Source: Thermoplasmata archaeon (GTDB taxonomy: Archaea; Thermoplasmatota; Thermoplasmata; Lutacidiplasmatales; UBA184). Taken from it: a stretch of 64,000 nucleotides of DNA. Position numbers and translations under genes: made by a program. Shown here piece after piece: positions 57,319 through 64,000 of the stretch (position 1 is the stretch's first letter; the number at the start of each line of letters is the position of its first letter). The stretch covers positions 1 to 64,000 of the forward strand of contig JAKASE010000003.1 in the NCBI GenBank assembly GCA_021819135.1. The letters are read 5' to 3'. Under the pieces are notes generated by a model that made no database searches, was not told where the DNA came from, and worked only from the letters and a program-made list of their open reading frames with translations.

Positions 57319-58572
57319 ATGCCGAACCTCGTGGAGCCGGCCTATTACGCCCTGCTCGAGGTGTTCATCTTCCTCGCGGTCGCCGAGCTCCTCCACTCGT
57401 TCGCCGAGAAGGTCGGCCTCCCGAACCTCGTCTCCGACCTTTTGCTCGGGATCATCCTCTCGAGCTTCGCCGTCGGCGGGGTCCTGAACGGCCTGTTCGG
57501 CGTGTCGATCTTCACGATCAACAGCTACGTCCTCATCTTCGCCGACTTCTCGGTCGTCCTCCTCCTCTTCGCCGCCGGGCTCGAGAGCGGGTTCGGGGGA
57601 CTGCGTCGGGCGGGACGGAACGCCGTCTTCGCCGCCGTCGCGGGGGACCTCGTGCCGTTCGTCATCGCGTTCGAGGTCTTCCAGCGGTTCTATGCGACGA
57701 ACGTCGCCCTATTGATGGGGGTCGCCGCCGCGGCCACCAGCTCCGCGGTCGTCGCCTCGCTCGTCCAGAGCGAGCGGGTCTCCGGGACCGAGGTGGGCTC
57801 GTTCCACATCAACGTCGCGGCGCTCGACGACGTCGTCGCCCTGATCCTGCTCTCCGTCGTCCTCACGATCGTCGGCGGCCAGTTCGACATCCTGGCCGCC
57901 ACCGGGAGCATCGTCGGGCTCGTCATCGCGTGGATCATCCTCCTGCTCGCCTCGGTCGTGATCGTCCCGCGGCTCCTCCACCGGCCGACGCTACGCGAGG
58001 TCCGGGGGATGCCGTTCCTGTTCCTGTTCGTCCTCGTGGTGATCGTCATCGCCCTCGGGTTCTCCGCGGTGATCGGCGCGTTCATCGCGGGCCTCGCGGT
58101 CGCCGAGAGCCTGGTCGCGAGCCGGACCCGGGAGATCACCGACCTCCTGCTGCTCCTCTTCGGCGCGCTCTTCTTCGTCGTCACGGGCGCCGAGTTCGAC
58201 TTCCATGCCCTCCTCGACCCCCGGCTGCTCGTCCTCGCGCTCGTCCTCACGGCCGTGGCGACGGCGGGAAAGGTCGCGGCGGTATACCCGTTCGCCCGTC
58301 ACCGGCTCGGGGACGATGGGGGGTGGGCGGTCTCCGTCGGGATGATCCCGAGGGGGGAGATCGGCCTGATCGTCGGCGCGATCGGGTTCTCGAACGGCAC
58401 CCTCGACCAGACGATGCTCGGCGAGATCCTCCTGATGTCGATCCTGACGACGCTGATCGGGGCGATCCTCTATCGGCGAGCGGTCCCCTCCTTCCGGACG
58501 AACGGCCCCGCGGCCCCCGCGCCCAGGGCGGCCTCGGATAACAGTCGGTCGAACGGTCGGATCGGTCCGTAG
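57319..58572 (+). CDS. CPA2-family cation/proton antiporter (KefB/NapA-like)
   Basis: A 417-residue membrane protein with about 12-13 TM segments: [60 protein letters not shown], then the ion-binding region [20 protein letters not shown], where adjacent Asp residues act as carboxylates. The end ([19 protein letters not shown]) has the conserved R-G-E. It exchanges Na+ or K+ for H+. It starts 37 nt after the channel gene, likely in one operon. Confidence 0.92.
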   Translation: MPNLVEPAYYALLEVFIFLAVAELLHSFAEKVGLPNLVSDLLLGIILSSFAVGGVLNGLFGVSIFTINSYVLIFADFSVVLLLFAAGLESGFGGLRRAGRNAVFAAVAGDLVPFVIAFEVFQRFYATNVALLMGVAAAATSSAVVASLVQSERVSGTEVGSFHINVAALDDVVALILLSVVLTIVGGQFDILAATGSIVGLVIAWIILLLASVVIVPRLLHRPTLREVRGMPFLFLFVLVVIVIALGFSAVIGAFIAGLAVAESLVASRTREITDLLLLLFGALFFVVTGAEFDFHALLDPRLLVLALVLTAVATAGKVAAVYPFARHRLGDDGGWAVSVGMIPRGEIGLIVGAIGFSNGTLDQTMLGEILLMSILTTLIGAILYRRAVPSFRTNGPAAPAPRAASDNSRSNGRIGP

Positions 58573-58677
58573 CCCAAGGTCTACCGCGGGGACCCCGTGG
58601 TCTGATGACCGCCGCCCCGGGCGGGCAGGGGTCGTCAACGCTTTGCCGCCGTTCGGGGTCCGGGGATCGGTCGTACC

Positions 58678-58821
58678 GTGACCGAAGAGCTCTGCCCGAA
58701 GTGCGGTCGGCCGGTCGCCCACTACGAGGACCGGGAGATCCGGGTCCGCTGGTGCGGCTTTCCCGACGCGCACTACTGGGTCTGGACCCTCAAGGTCCCG
58801 AAGCTCACGATGCGTCCCTAG
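58678..58821 (+). CDS. 47-residue zinc-ribbon protein
   Basis: A short frame from GTG 58678: VTEELCPKCGRPVAHYEDRE, IRVRWCGFPDAHYWVWTLKV, PKLTMRP. One CxxC pair plus a single later Cys and a His give a half zinc ribbon. GC-rich third positions and a clean family-like layout support a real gene. Its stop overlaps that of a convergent small gene. The function is unknown. Confidence 0.6.
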   Translation: MTEELCPKCGRPVAHYEDREIRVRWCGFPDAHYWVWTLKVPKLTMRP

Positions 58822-59056
58822 CGGGACGGTAGGGGGCGGCGGGCCCGCACGTCGATCACGAACCGGAGTACCTCGCGGGCGCCCGCCGCGTCGATGTCGG
58901 GACGGTCGGGGAACGCCCCGGAGAGGACCGCGGTGACGAACGCCCGGGCGGCGCGCCGCGTCTCCCGCAGGGTCCGGCCCTCGACGGTGCCGAGGCCGTC
59001 GATCCAGGCGAGGTAGCCGGACGGAGTGCGGAAGACCCGGACCTGGAAGGCGGACG
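58818..59056 (-). CDS. Small HicB-like protein, start unresolved
   Basis: The frame encodes FQVRVFRTPSGYLAWIDGLG, TVEGRTLRETRRAARAFVTA, VLSGAFPDRPDID, and AAGAREVLRFVIDVRARRPL. The first half (strand, G-Y-x-A, G-L-G-T, helix) resembles HicB antitoxin cores. Strong third-position GC bias supports coding. No ATG, GTG, TTG or CTG precedes the domain; ACG 59056 is the nearest plausible codon, and a TCTTTACC box A lies at about 59085-59092. A lost start or sequencing error is possible. Confidence 0.5.
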
Positions 59057-59130
59057 TACGGGGCCGGTGGGGCCCCGGTAAAGATGGGAGCGGCGGGAAG
59101 GTGGCGAAACGGCTCCCGCCGCGGCCGGTC

Positions 59131-59826
59131 TCACGCCGACGCGGGGGCCGTCGTCTTCCGCGCGAGGAAGAGGGTATGGCGGCCGCTCCCCTCCGGGATC
59201 TCCGCGCGCCGGAGGACCTCGAGGCCGACGCCCGTGAGCCACCGCCGGTAGGTGTCCCGGTCGGCGTGGCTCCAGTACATCTTTGCGTTCGAGCCGAGCC
59301 AGTTCTCCTCCGTCCCCTCGTAGGCGCTCGTGCCCGCGATGAGGAGCAGGATCCCCCCGGGGCGCAGCCAGCGGTGGATCCGCTCGAGCAGACGCCGGTG
59401 CTCTTCCAGCGGCACGTGGATCAGCGAGTACAGGCAGAGCACGCCCCCGAACGTCTCGGGGCGGAACCGGACCTCGGTCATGTCGGCCCGGACGAACCGG
59501 GCCCCGGGGACGAGCCGCCGGGCCCGATCGATCTGGACGTCCGAGATATCGATCCCCGTCACGCGGAACCGCTCGGAAAGGAGCCGCGCGTCCGGCACGC
59601 CGCATCCGCAGCCGAGATCGAGGACCGGCGCCCCCCGCGGGACCTCCCGGAAGAACGGGCGCAGCCAGTCCTCGTGGTCCCGAGCGCTGTGGCCGAAGAC
59701 GTCGGCGTTCGCGTCGTTCGGGCGATAGATCGTGGAGGCGAGGTTCCATCCCCGGCGGACGATCTCCCTCGGTACCTCCGGGCCCTCCGAATCCGTACGG
59801 GCGAACGTGGTCCTTCGCTCCTCCAA
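59131..59826 (-). CDS. Class I SAM-dependent methyltransferase
   Basis: A 231-residue methyltransferase: PVLDLGCGCGVPDARLLSER (motif I), VTGIDISDVQIDRARRLVP (motif II), FVRADMTEVRFRPETFGGVL, and LYSLIHVPLEEHRRLLERIH with LRPGGILLLIAGTS. The C-terminal WSHADRDTYRRWLTGVGLEV matches small-molecule methyltransferases of the UbiE/Methyltransf_11 type. The start is TTG 59826, the first start codon before homology. The substrate is unknown. Confidence 0.85.
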   Translation of the reverse strand: MEERRTTFARTDSEGPEVPREIVRRGWNLASTIYRPNDANADVFGHSARDHEDWLRPFFREVPRGAPVLDLGCGCGVPDARLLSERFRVTGIDISDVQIDRARRLVPGARFVRADMTEVRFRPETFGGVLCLYSLIHVPLEEHRRLLERIHRWLRPGGILLLIAGTSAYEGTEENWLGSNAKMYWSHADRDTYRRWLTGVGLEVLRRAEIPEGSGRHTLFLARKTTAPASA

Positions 59827-59891
59827 CGCGCGAGAATAGCGCGGTCCGAGGGCAATAAGGTTCGGTCGCCGACGGCGACCGCGGGCCGGAT

Positions 59892-60629
59892 TCAGGCGTA
59901 CCCGAACTGGCGGCGGGCGAAATCGCTCATCCGCTCGGGGGTCCACGGCGGCTCCCAGACGATGTCGACCTTCACGTCGGAGAGGCCCGACGCCTCCCGC
60001 GCCGTCCGGGTGACCTCCTCGGCGAACGCCTCGACCGCGGGGCATCCCGGGCTCGTGAGCGTCATCCGGATCGTGAGCGCGCTCGGCCCCGTCCACTCCA
60101 TGCCGTAGATGAGCCCGAGGTCGATGACGTTCATCGGGATCTCGGGGTCGTAGACGTTCTTGAGGGCCAGGCGTACCTTCTCCTCGATCGCCGGATCTCC
60201 GGACGCTGGGCGAGCGGTCGAGGGCGCCGCCGCCGCTTCCTTCTTCGCGCCGGGAGTAGGGGCGCCGGACGCCGGGAGCGGGACCGCCGACGGGAGGAAC
60301 GGGCCGACGACCTCGAACCCGGGCGGGTCCTGGTCGGTCCGGTACCGGATCTCGGCGTCCCGGAGGAAGCGGAGGCTTCCCTCGTCCAGGAGGAGCGGGA
60401 TCCCCTCGAGCTCGAGCGGGATGTCCCGGTGAGAGGCATGATCGATCATCATCTGCGCGTGCGGCCGCATGCCCCGCTCCACCCAGAGCCGGACGCCCGA
60501 GCCCGGCGCGCGTCCTCCGAGCGCCGACGCGAGCGCCGACCGTGCCTCGGGGGAGAGTCGGAGACGGATCGAATCGGTGCGAGGGTCCGACGCCGGTGCA
60601 GTTGCGTCCTTCGCCGGTCGCTCGGTCAT
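59892..60629 (-). CDS. Fe-S assembly protein: HesB/IscA-like domain fused to MIP18/DUF59 (SufT/PaaD-like)
   Basis: A 245-residue, two-domain protein. Residues ~20-110 (GVRLWVERGMRPHAQMMIDH, then IPLELEGIPLLLDEGSLRFL) follow the A-type Fe-S carrier fold but lack its cysteines. A Pro/Ala linker leads to a DUF59 domain (VRLALKNVYDPEIPMNVIDL, GLIYGMEW, LTIRMTLTSPGCPAVEAFAE) with the single conserved Cys. MIP18/SufT and PaaD proteins deliver Fe-S clusters to targets. A PaaA-like oxygenase is in the same window at 45.4 kb but not adjacent. Confidence 0.85.
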   Translation of the reverse strand: MTERPAKDATAPASDPRTDSIRLRLSPEARSALASALGGRAPGSGVRLWVERGMRPHAQMMIDHASHRDIPLELEGIPLLLDEGSLRFLRDAEIRYRTDQDPPGFEVVGPFLPSAVPLPASGAPTPGAKKEAAAAPSTARPASGDPAIEEKVRLALKNVYDPEIPMNVIDLGLIYGMEWTGPSALTIRMTLTSPGCPAVEAFAEEVTRTAREASGLSDVKVDIVWEPPWTPERMSDFARRQFGYA

Positions 60630-60691
60630 CGCGCGATCGATCCCTCGCCCGACCAGCGCGCCGGGCCACTTACGGCTAGCGGAGGGGCCGA

Positions 60692-61564
60692 TCAGCCGCC
60701 GGTCACGTCCTGCAGGAACTCCCGGAGGGTGCCGAGGAACTCCCGGGGCTGCTCGAGGACCTCCATGTGGCTCGAGTGCGGCAGGACACGCAGGTGGGCC
60801 GGCTCGATCCGCTGGGCCATGTCGAGCGAGGGCTCGAGGAAGAAGTCGTACTTCCCGACGACCACGACGCTCGGCGTCTCGATCTTCGAATAGTACGGCC
60901 GCCCGTCCCAGGACGCCATCGTCCCGTCGACCACGAACTCGTCGCCCGTCCGCGCCATCATGGCTCGGTAGACCGTGGGACTGGAGCGGGTCGCCTTCCA
61001 GTCGAGGGGATCGGTCGCGAGGAAGCGGGTCGAGAACGGTCGCGTGATCTCCGCGGCGAGCTTCGTGTACTCGGGGGACTCGAACGCCCGGGCCCGCGTG
61101 AGCTCCCGCAGGCGGGTGCGCTGGCGTGGCGAGGCGGCGGAGATCATCATCCGGTTCGAGGCGCGGACCTCCTCGGCGCTGCCGGCGGTCGCGCAGAGCA
61201 AGAGCGAGGTCAGCCGCCGTTCGTACCGGCGGGCGTACTCGAGGGCGACGAACCCGCCCGCGGAGTACCCGAGGAGATGGAGCTCCCGGATCTTCAGGGC
61301 CCGCCGGATCGCCTCGACGTCCTCGGCGAGGTTCGGGATCGTGTACTCGCTCCGGTTCTTCGGGGCCCAGCTATGGCCGACGCCGCGGGGATTGAACAGG
61401 ACCACGCGGAGGTTCGCGTTGGCGAGCTTGAGGAGACCCCGCAGGTAGTGGTAGGTCAGTCCGGGGCCGCCCGGATGGACGAGAAGGGTCGCCGGCCCCC
61501 TTCCCTGGGCCACGTACTCGAACGCCCGGCCTCCCGGGACGGTCACCGTGCGCACACGCGCCAT
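60692..61564 (-). CDS. Alpha/beta hydrolase (proline iminopeptidase-like)
   Basis: A 290-residue alpha/beta hydrolase: LLVHPGGPGLTYHYLRGLLK (oxyanion HGGPG variant), VVLFNPRGVGHSWAP (D-Q/R-x-G-x-G-x-S), nucleophile elbow HLLGYSAGGFVALEYARRYE, late Asp (VVVGKYDFFLEPS) and His (LPHSSHMEVLEQP). It resembles proline iminopeptidases and related esterases; the substrate is not readable. ATG 61564 is chosen because homology starts at MARVRTVTVPGG. Confidence 0.88.
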   Translation of the reverse strand: MARVRTVTVPGGRAFEYVAQGRGPATLLVHPGGPGLTYHYLRGLLKLANANLRVVLFNPRGVGHSWAPKNRSEYTIPNLAEDVEAIRRALKIRELHLLGYSAGGFVALEYARRYERRLTSLLLCATAGSAEEVRASNRMMISAASPRQRTRLRELTRARAFESPEYTKLAAEITRPFSTRFLATDPLDWKATRSSPTVYRAMMARTGDEFVVDGTMASWDGRPYYSKIETPSVVVVGKYDFFLEPSLDMAQRIEPAHLRVLPHSSHMEVLEQPREFLGTLREFLQDVTGG

Positions 61565-61678
61565 GCGAGAGCGGTAGCGCTCCACGGCCAAAAGCGTCGC
61601 GACAGAAGTCCCGGTTCCGCCCGCGTCGGGCCCGGTCGCCCGGGACGCCGTGGCACGGCCCGATCGGCCGTGCCGCGA

Positions 61679-63202
61679 TCAGGGCACGCTCCCCGGAACG
61701 TCGAGCAGCGCGTCCCCCCGGGGATCGAGCCCGATCTCGACCGTCTCCCCGATCCGGATCCCGTGGGCATGGCCGAAGAGATCGGGGTCGTCGCTCGGTC
61801 GGAAGCGACCCGAAAGGGCGAGCCCCCGCTCGGCGAACCGGTCCGCGGTCCCGTAGATCGTCGAGGGCTCGGCGAACCGGGGGGCCCGGATCGCCGCGGA
61901 GAGGTTCTCACCCCGGTCGATGGCGCGGGTGAGGATCTGTACGTTCGTCTGGGGTTGCACGTCCCCGCCCATCGTCCCCAGCAGGATCGTATCCGTCGGG
62001 CTCTCCGCCAGCAGGGCCATCAGGGTGTGGAAGGTCCGCTTTCCGGGACGGAGGACGTTGTGGTGGGCGGCATCGAGCGTGAAGTACGATCCGCGATTGT
62101 TGAGGTTGATCCCGGTCCCGCGCACCGTCCCACCGCTTCCGAAGCCCATGAAGTTGCTCTGGATCGCGCTCACGTGGATCGCCCCGTCAGTGACCGAGAA
62201 CGCGGTCGTGTCGCCCCCGCCCGGAGGAGCCGCCCCGGTGGAAGGGGCCGACGGATCGCGATCGGGGCGGGCGAGCAGCTCCGTCGGGAACCGGACGCTC
62301 GCCGGGTCGCCGATGTACCTCGCCCGGTGGGCGTAGGCGACCGGCATCGTGCGGACGAGGGAGGCGACGTACTCGGCCTCGGGGACACCGGTCAGGTCCG
62401 AAGGCTCGAGGAGCCGCAGCCAGAGGAGCGCGGTCGCTCCCTGGCTGTTGGGAGGGGTCGTGAGGACCTCATAGCCGCGGTACCGGATTCGATACGGCTC
62501 GGTCCACTCGGCCCGGTAGCCATCGAGGTCCTCGAAGCGGAGGAGCCCGCCCTTATCCCGCATGTCCCGGTCGATCGCCCGGGCGAGCGCTCCGTGATAG
62601 AATCCGTCGCCGCCGTCGTTCCCGATCGTCTCGAGGGTCCGGGCGAGCTCTGGCTGGCGGAGGACCGTCCCCGGTCGGACCGTCGCGTAGATCCGCTTCC
62701 AGTCGTCGTCGGCCCGGGACACGGTACCGGTCGCGACCCGGATGAGGCCGGAACTCGCGGGAAATCCCTCCCGCGCATAGCGGACCGCCGGTGCGAGCAG
62801 ATCGCGTAGGGGCATCGTCGTCCGGTCGGCGAGGAGCTGCCAGGAGGCGACGAGGCCGGGTACCATGAACGAGGAGAGCGGTCCGAACATCGGGATCGCG
62901 CCTAGATGTCTTCGCCGGAAGAGATCGGGGTCAGCCGCGGCGGCCGCCCATCCGCTCCCGTTGACCGACCGCCGGCCGCCGTCCCGTACGACGGCGAAGA
63001 AGTCCGAGCCGAGCCCGTTCGCGTGAGGCTGCACCACGGTGAGCGCAGCACTGACGGCGATCGCGGCATCGTAGGCGTTCCCGCCCCGGTCGAGAACCGC
63101 GCGACCGACCCGCGAGCTCAGCGGGTGACCGGACGCGACCGCGCCCCGTTCTCCGGCGCGCCCCGTCGTTCCGTTCGATTTCGTGGGAGCAGAGCGGTCC
63201 AT
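61679..63202 (-). CDS. ggt: Gamma-glutamyltransferase family protein
   Basis: A 507-residue Ntn-hydrolase: ASGHPLSSRVGRAVLDRGGN and AYDAAIAVSAALTVVQPHAN at the N terminus, GPLSSFMVPGLVASWQLLAD, then the autoprocessing Thr in GGGDTTAFSVTDGAIHVSAI (about residue 332), and FGSGG plus LNNRGSYFTLDAAHHNVLRP. It cleaves gamma-glutamyl amides. No signal peptide is visible, so it may be cytoplasmic, as for many archaeal homologs. It ends close to the alpha/beta hydrolase gene on the same strand. Confidence 0.9.
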   Translation of the reverse strand: MDRSAPTKSNGTTGRAGERGAVASGHPLSSRVGRAVLDRGGNAYDAAIAVSAALTVVQPHANGLGSDFFAVVRDGGRRSVNGSGWAAAAADPDLFRRRHLGAIPMFGPLSSFMVPGLVASWQLLADRTTMPLRDLLAPAVRYAREGFPASSGLIRVATGTVSRADDDWKRIYATVRPGTVLRQPELARTLETIGNDGGDGFYHGALARAIDRDMRDKGGLLRFEDLDGYRAEWTEPYRIRYRGYEVLTTPPNSQGATALLWLRLLEPSDLTGVPEAEYVASLVRTMPVAYAHRARYIGDPASVRFPTELLARPDRDPSAPSTGAAPPGGGDTTAFSVTDGAIHVSAIQSNFMGFGSGGTVRGTGINLNNRGSYFTLDAAHHNVLRPGKRTFHTLMALLAESPTDTILLGTMGGDVQPQTNVQILTRAIDRGENLSAAIRAPRFAEPSTIYGTADRFAERGLALSGRFRPSDDPDLFGHAHGIRIGETVEIGLDPRGDALLDVPGSVP

Positions 63203-63223
63203 CGATCGCGGATCGGAGAGGAG

Positions 63224-63297
63224 TGCGGGCACCGGGATTTGAACCCGGGTTATAGGCTTGGCAAGCCTATGTGATAACCAGACTACACTATGCCCGC
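63224..63297 (-). tRNA. tRNA-Gly (GCC)
   Basis: Acceptor GCGGGCA/TGCCCGC with A73, D arm GTGTAGTCTGGTTATCAC, anticodon arm TAGGC-TTGCCAA-GCCTA (anticodon GCC), and T arm CCGGG-TTCAAAT-CCCGG. No intron. It is the second glycine tRNA in the window. Confidence 0.95.
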
Positions 63298-63324
63298 AGC
63301 GACGGGGGCCATCCGCCGGTCTAT

Positions 63325-63471
63325 CTAAAGCCGCTGGCGGGAACTCATCGTGCGAGGTGTCGTGGACCCGGGGCACGTCGAACAGCAGTCCGCTCCCACC
63401 GAGCAGCAGGCGCAGCACTTGCAACACGACGTACACTGGCAGCAGGCACAGGCCGGGCCGACCGCGACCAT
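63325..63471 (-). CDS. Cysteine-rich 48-residue protein (metallothionein-like)
   Basis: The frame from ATG 63471 encodes 13 Cys in 48 residues, all between positions 8 and 33: ACACCQCTSCCKCCACC, then two more CC/C groups after SVGAD and ST, and a Ser/Thr/Arg tail. The CC and CxC pattern with few other residues is that of metal-cluster proteins such as metallothioneins. Box A TTTACGTA (minus strand, 63494-63501) lies 23-30 nt before the ATG, fitting a leaderless mRNA. The opposite strand reads only a Gln/His-rich frame. No homolog is recalled, so the function is inferred. Confidence 0.6.
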   Translation of the reverse strand: MVAVGPACACCQCTSCCKCCACCSVGADCCSTCPGSTTPRTMSSRQRL

Positions 63472-63493
63472 GAGGGGCGGAAGGGCGGACCGC

Positions 63494-63501
63494 TACGTAA
63501 A
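63494..63501 (-). promoter_or_regulatory. Box A of the Cys-rich protein gene
   Basis: TTTACGTA on the minus strand, 23-30 nt upstream of ATG 63471, supports expression of the short frame. Confidence 0.5.
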
Positions 63502-63576
63502 GCTCGCTCCGCCGGTCGCCTCGGTTCCCATTATTACCGCCGAAGGGTCGTAGTCGGCTTCGGCCGAGGGGGCCCG

Positions 63577-64000
63577 TTGGACGAAGTCTGGAAGGCCGGC
63601 GACACCGGCGTGCTGAAACGCGCCGGGCACCCCGCGCGTCTCGTCCGTCTGGCGGAGGGACCACAGCCGGTCGGCGAGGAGGGGGTCATCGATCTCACCG
63701 CGCAGATCGGGCGGACGCCGGGCGAGAGCGTCGTCTGGTCGGGGACCCCGTTCGCGCTCCTGCGGCCGTCGCTCTCCGACCTTCTGGCCGGGGTGCGACG
63801 GGGCGCGCAGATCATCACCCCGAAGGACGCGGTGCGCCTCCTCTATCTCGCCGGGGTTGGACCCGGAGGTCACGTCGCGGAGGCCGGCAGTGGGAGCGGC
63901 GCCCTGACGATCGCCCTCGCGTACGCGGTCGGACCGAGCGGTCATGTGACCTCGTTCGATCGCCGACGGGAGTTCCTTGCCGCCGCCCGGTCGAACGTCG
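63577..64000 (+). CDS. trmI: tRNA (adenine-58-N1)-methyltransferase TrmI, 3' partial
   Basis: From TTG 63577 the frame runs to the window edge (141 residues): a small N-terminal beta domain (HPARLVRLAEGPQ, VVWSGTPFALLRPSLSDLLA), the family stretch GAQIITPKDAVRLLYLAGVG and SAM motif VAEAGSGSGALTIALAYAVG, followed by GHVTSFDRRREFLAAA. Archaeal TrmI methylates A57/A58 of the tRNA T loop. A TTATTA-type box A is present at about 63530-63537. The C-terminal part lies beyond the window. Confidence 0.9.
   Translation, partial: MDEVWKAGDTGVLKRAGHPARLVRLAEGPQPVGEEGVIDLTAQIGRTPGESVVWSGTPFALLRPSLSDLLAGVRRGAQIITPKDAVRLLYLAGVGPGGHVAEAGSGSGALTIALAYAVGPSGHVTSFDRRREFLAAARSNV

Noticed and set aside
60767-62809. 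Long plus-strand frame opposite the hydrolase and gamma-glutamyltransferase
   Set aside because: Low-complexity Arg/Gly/Glu composition; it spans two clear minus-strand genes.
63350-63553. Gln/His-rich plus-strand frame opposite the Cys-rich protein
   Set aside because: The Gln/His content is the complement of Cys codons (TGC/GCA shift), and no promoter or homology supports it.
1-64000. CRISPR arrays or a replication origin
   Set aside because: No regularly spaced repeats were seen and no origin-binding repeat cluster with a cdc6/orc1 gene is present.

Overview
The window comes from a GC-rich archaeon. Archaeal markers are ribosomal protein S3Ae, RNA polymerase subunit K, translin, a DUF357 protein, a mevalonate-pathway decarboxylase, tRNA-Met and tRNA-Tyr genes with introns at the canonical 37/38 position, and box A (TATA) elements about 25-30 nt before many start codons. 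A lone 5S rRNA gene, a tricorn-factor-like M1 aminopeptidase and GC-rich codons fit a mesophilic or soil-type Thermoplasmatota lineage. That placement is an inference.

Bases 1 to about 21.8 kb form an accessory island ending at the 3' end of an intron-containing tRNA-Met gene. It holds a wHTH plus nucleotidyltransferase pair, a Fic protein with its own operator, a wHTH plus RelE-like pair, an RHH plus RelE pair whose toxin lacks a usual start codon, and an HTH-MNT plus HEPN pair. It also holds metabolic cargo (an acetolactate-synthase-like enzyme, an NDH-2-like oxidoreductase, a cupin, an NnrS-like membrane protein with hemerythrin and DUF488, an O-methyltransferase, an AlkZ-like glycosylase and a terpene-cyclase-like protein). 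Two genes are clearly decayed, and tRNA-end-like direct repeats and a second repeat family are present.

From 21.9 kb the core genome starts with S3Ae, followed by an AAA+/VWA pair. It is interrupted at 26.65-30.85 kb by an IS701-type element flanked by CTAG. Beside it lie a truncated wHTH gene, two A/T-richer genes for exported proteins and a second copy of the IS right end. Next come an N4-cytosine-type DNA methyltransferase and a five-gene archaeal type IV pilus operon with two ATPases and two membrane platform proteins.

From 38.4 kb to the end the window is mostly housekeeping: ACT protein, tRNA-Gly(CCC), carbonic anhydrase, tRNA-Tyr, adenylate kinase, UMP kinase, ribose-5-phosphate isomerase, enoyl-CoA hydratase, a PaaA-like diiron oxygenase, mevalonate-pathway decarboxylase, thioesterase, M1 aminopeptidase, 5S rRNA, endonuclease IV, split transketolase, transaldolase, DUF357, translin, MTA phosphorylase, RpoK, a K+ channel with an RCK domain, a cation/proton antiporter, a HesB-like/MIP18 fusion, an alpha/beta hydrolase, gamma-glutamyltransferase, tRNA-Gly(GCC), a very cysteine-rich 48-residue protein and the start of TrmI. 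RpiA, transketolase and transaldolase together give most of the non-oxidative pentose phosphate route.

The most unusual items are the three-member START-like family (one copy with an in-frame amber codon), two apparent CTG starts in CTGA overlaps, the Cys-rich small protein, and the dense set of toxin-antitoxin modules with palindromic or tandem-repeat operators.
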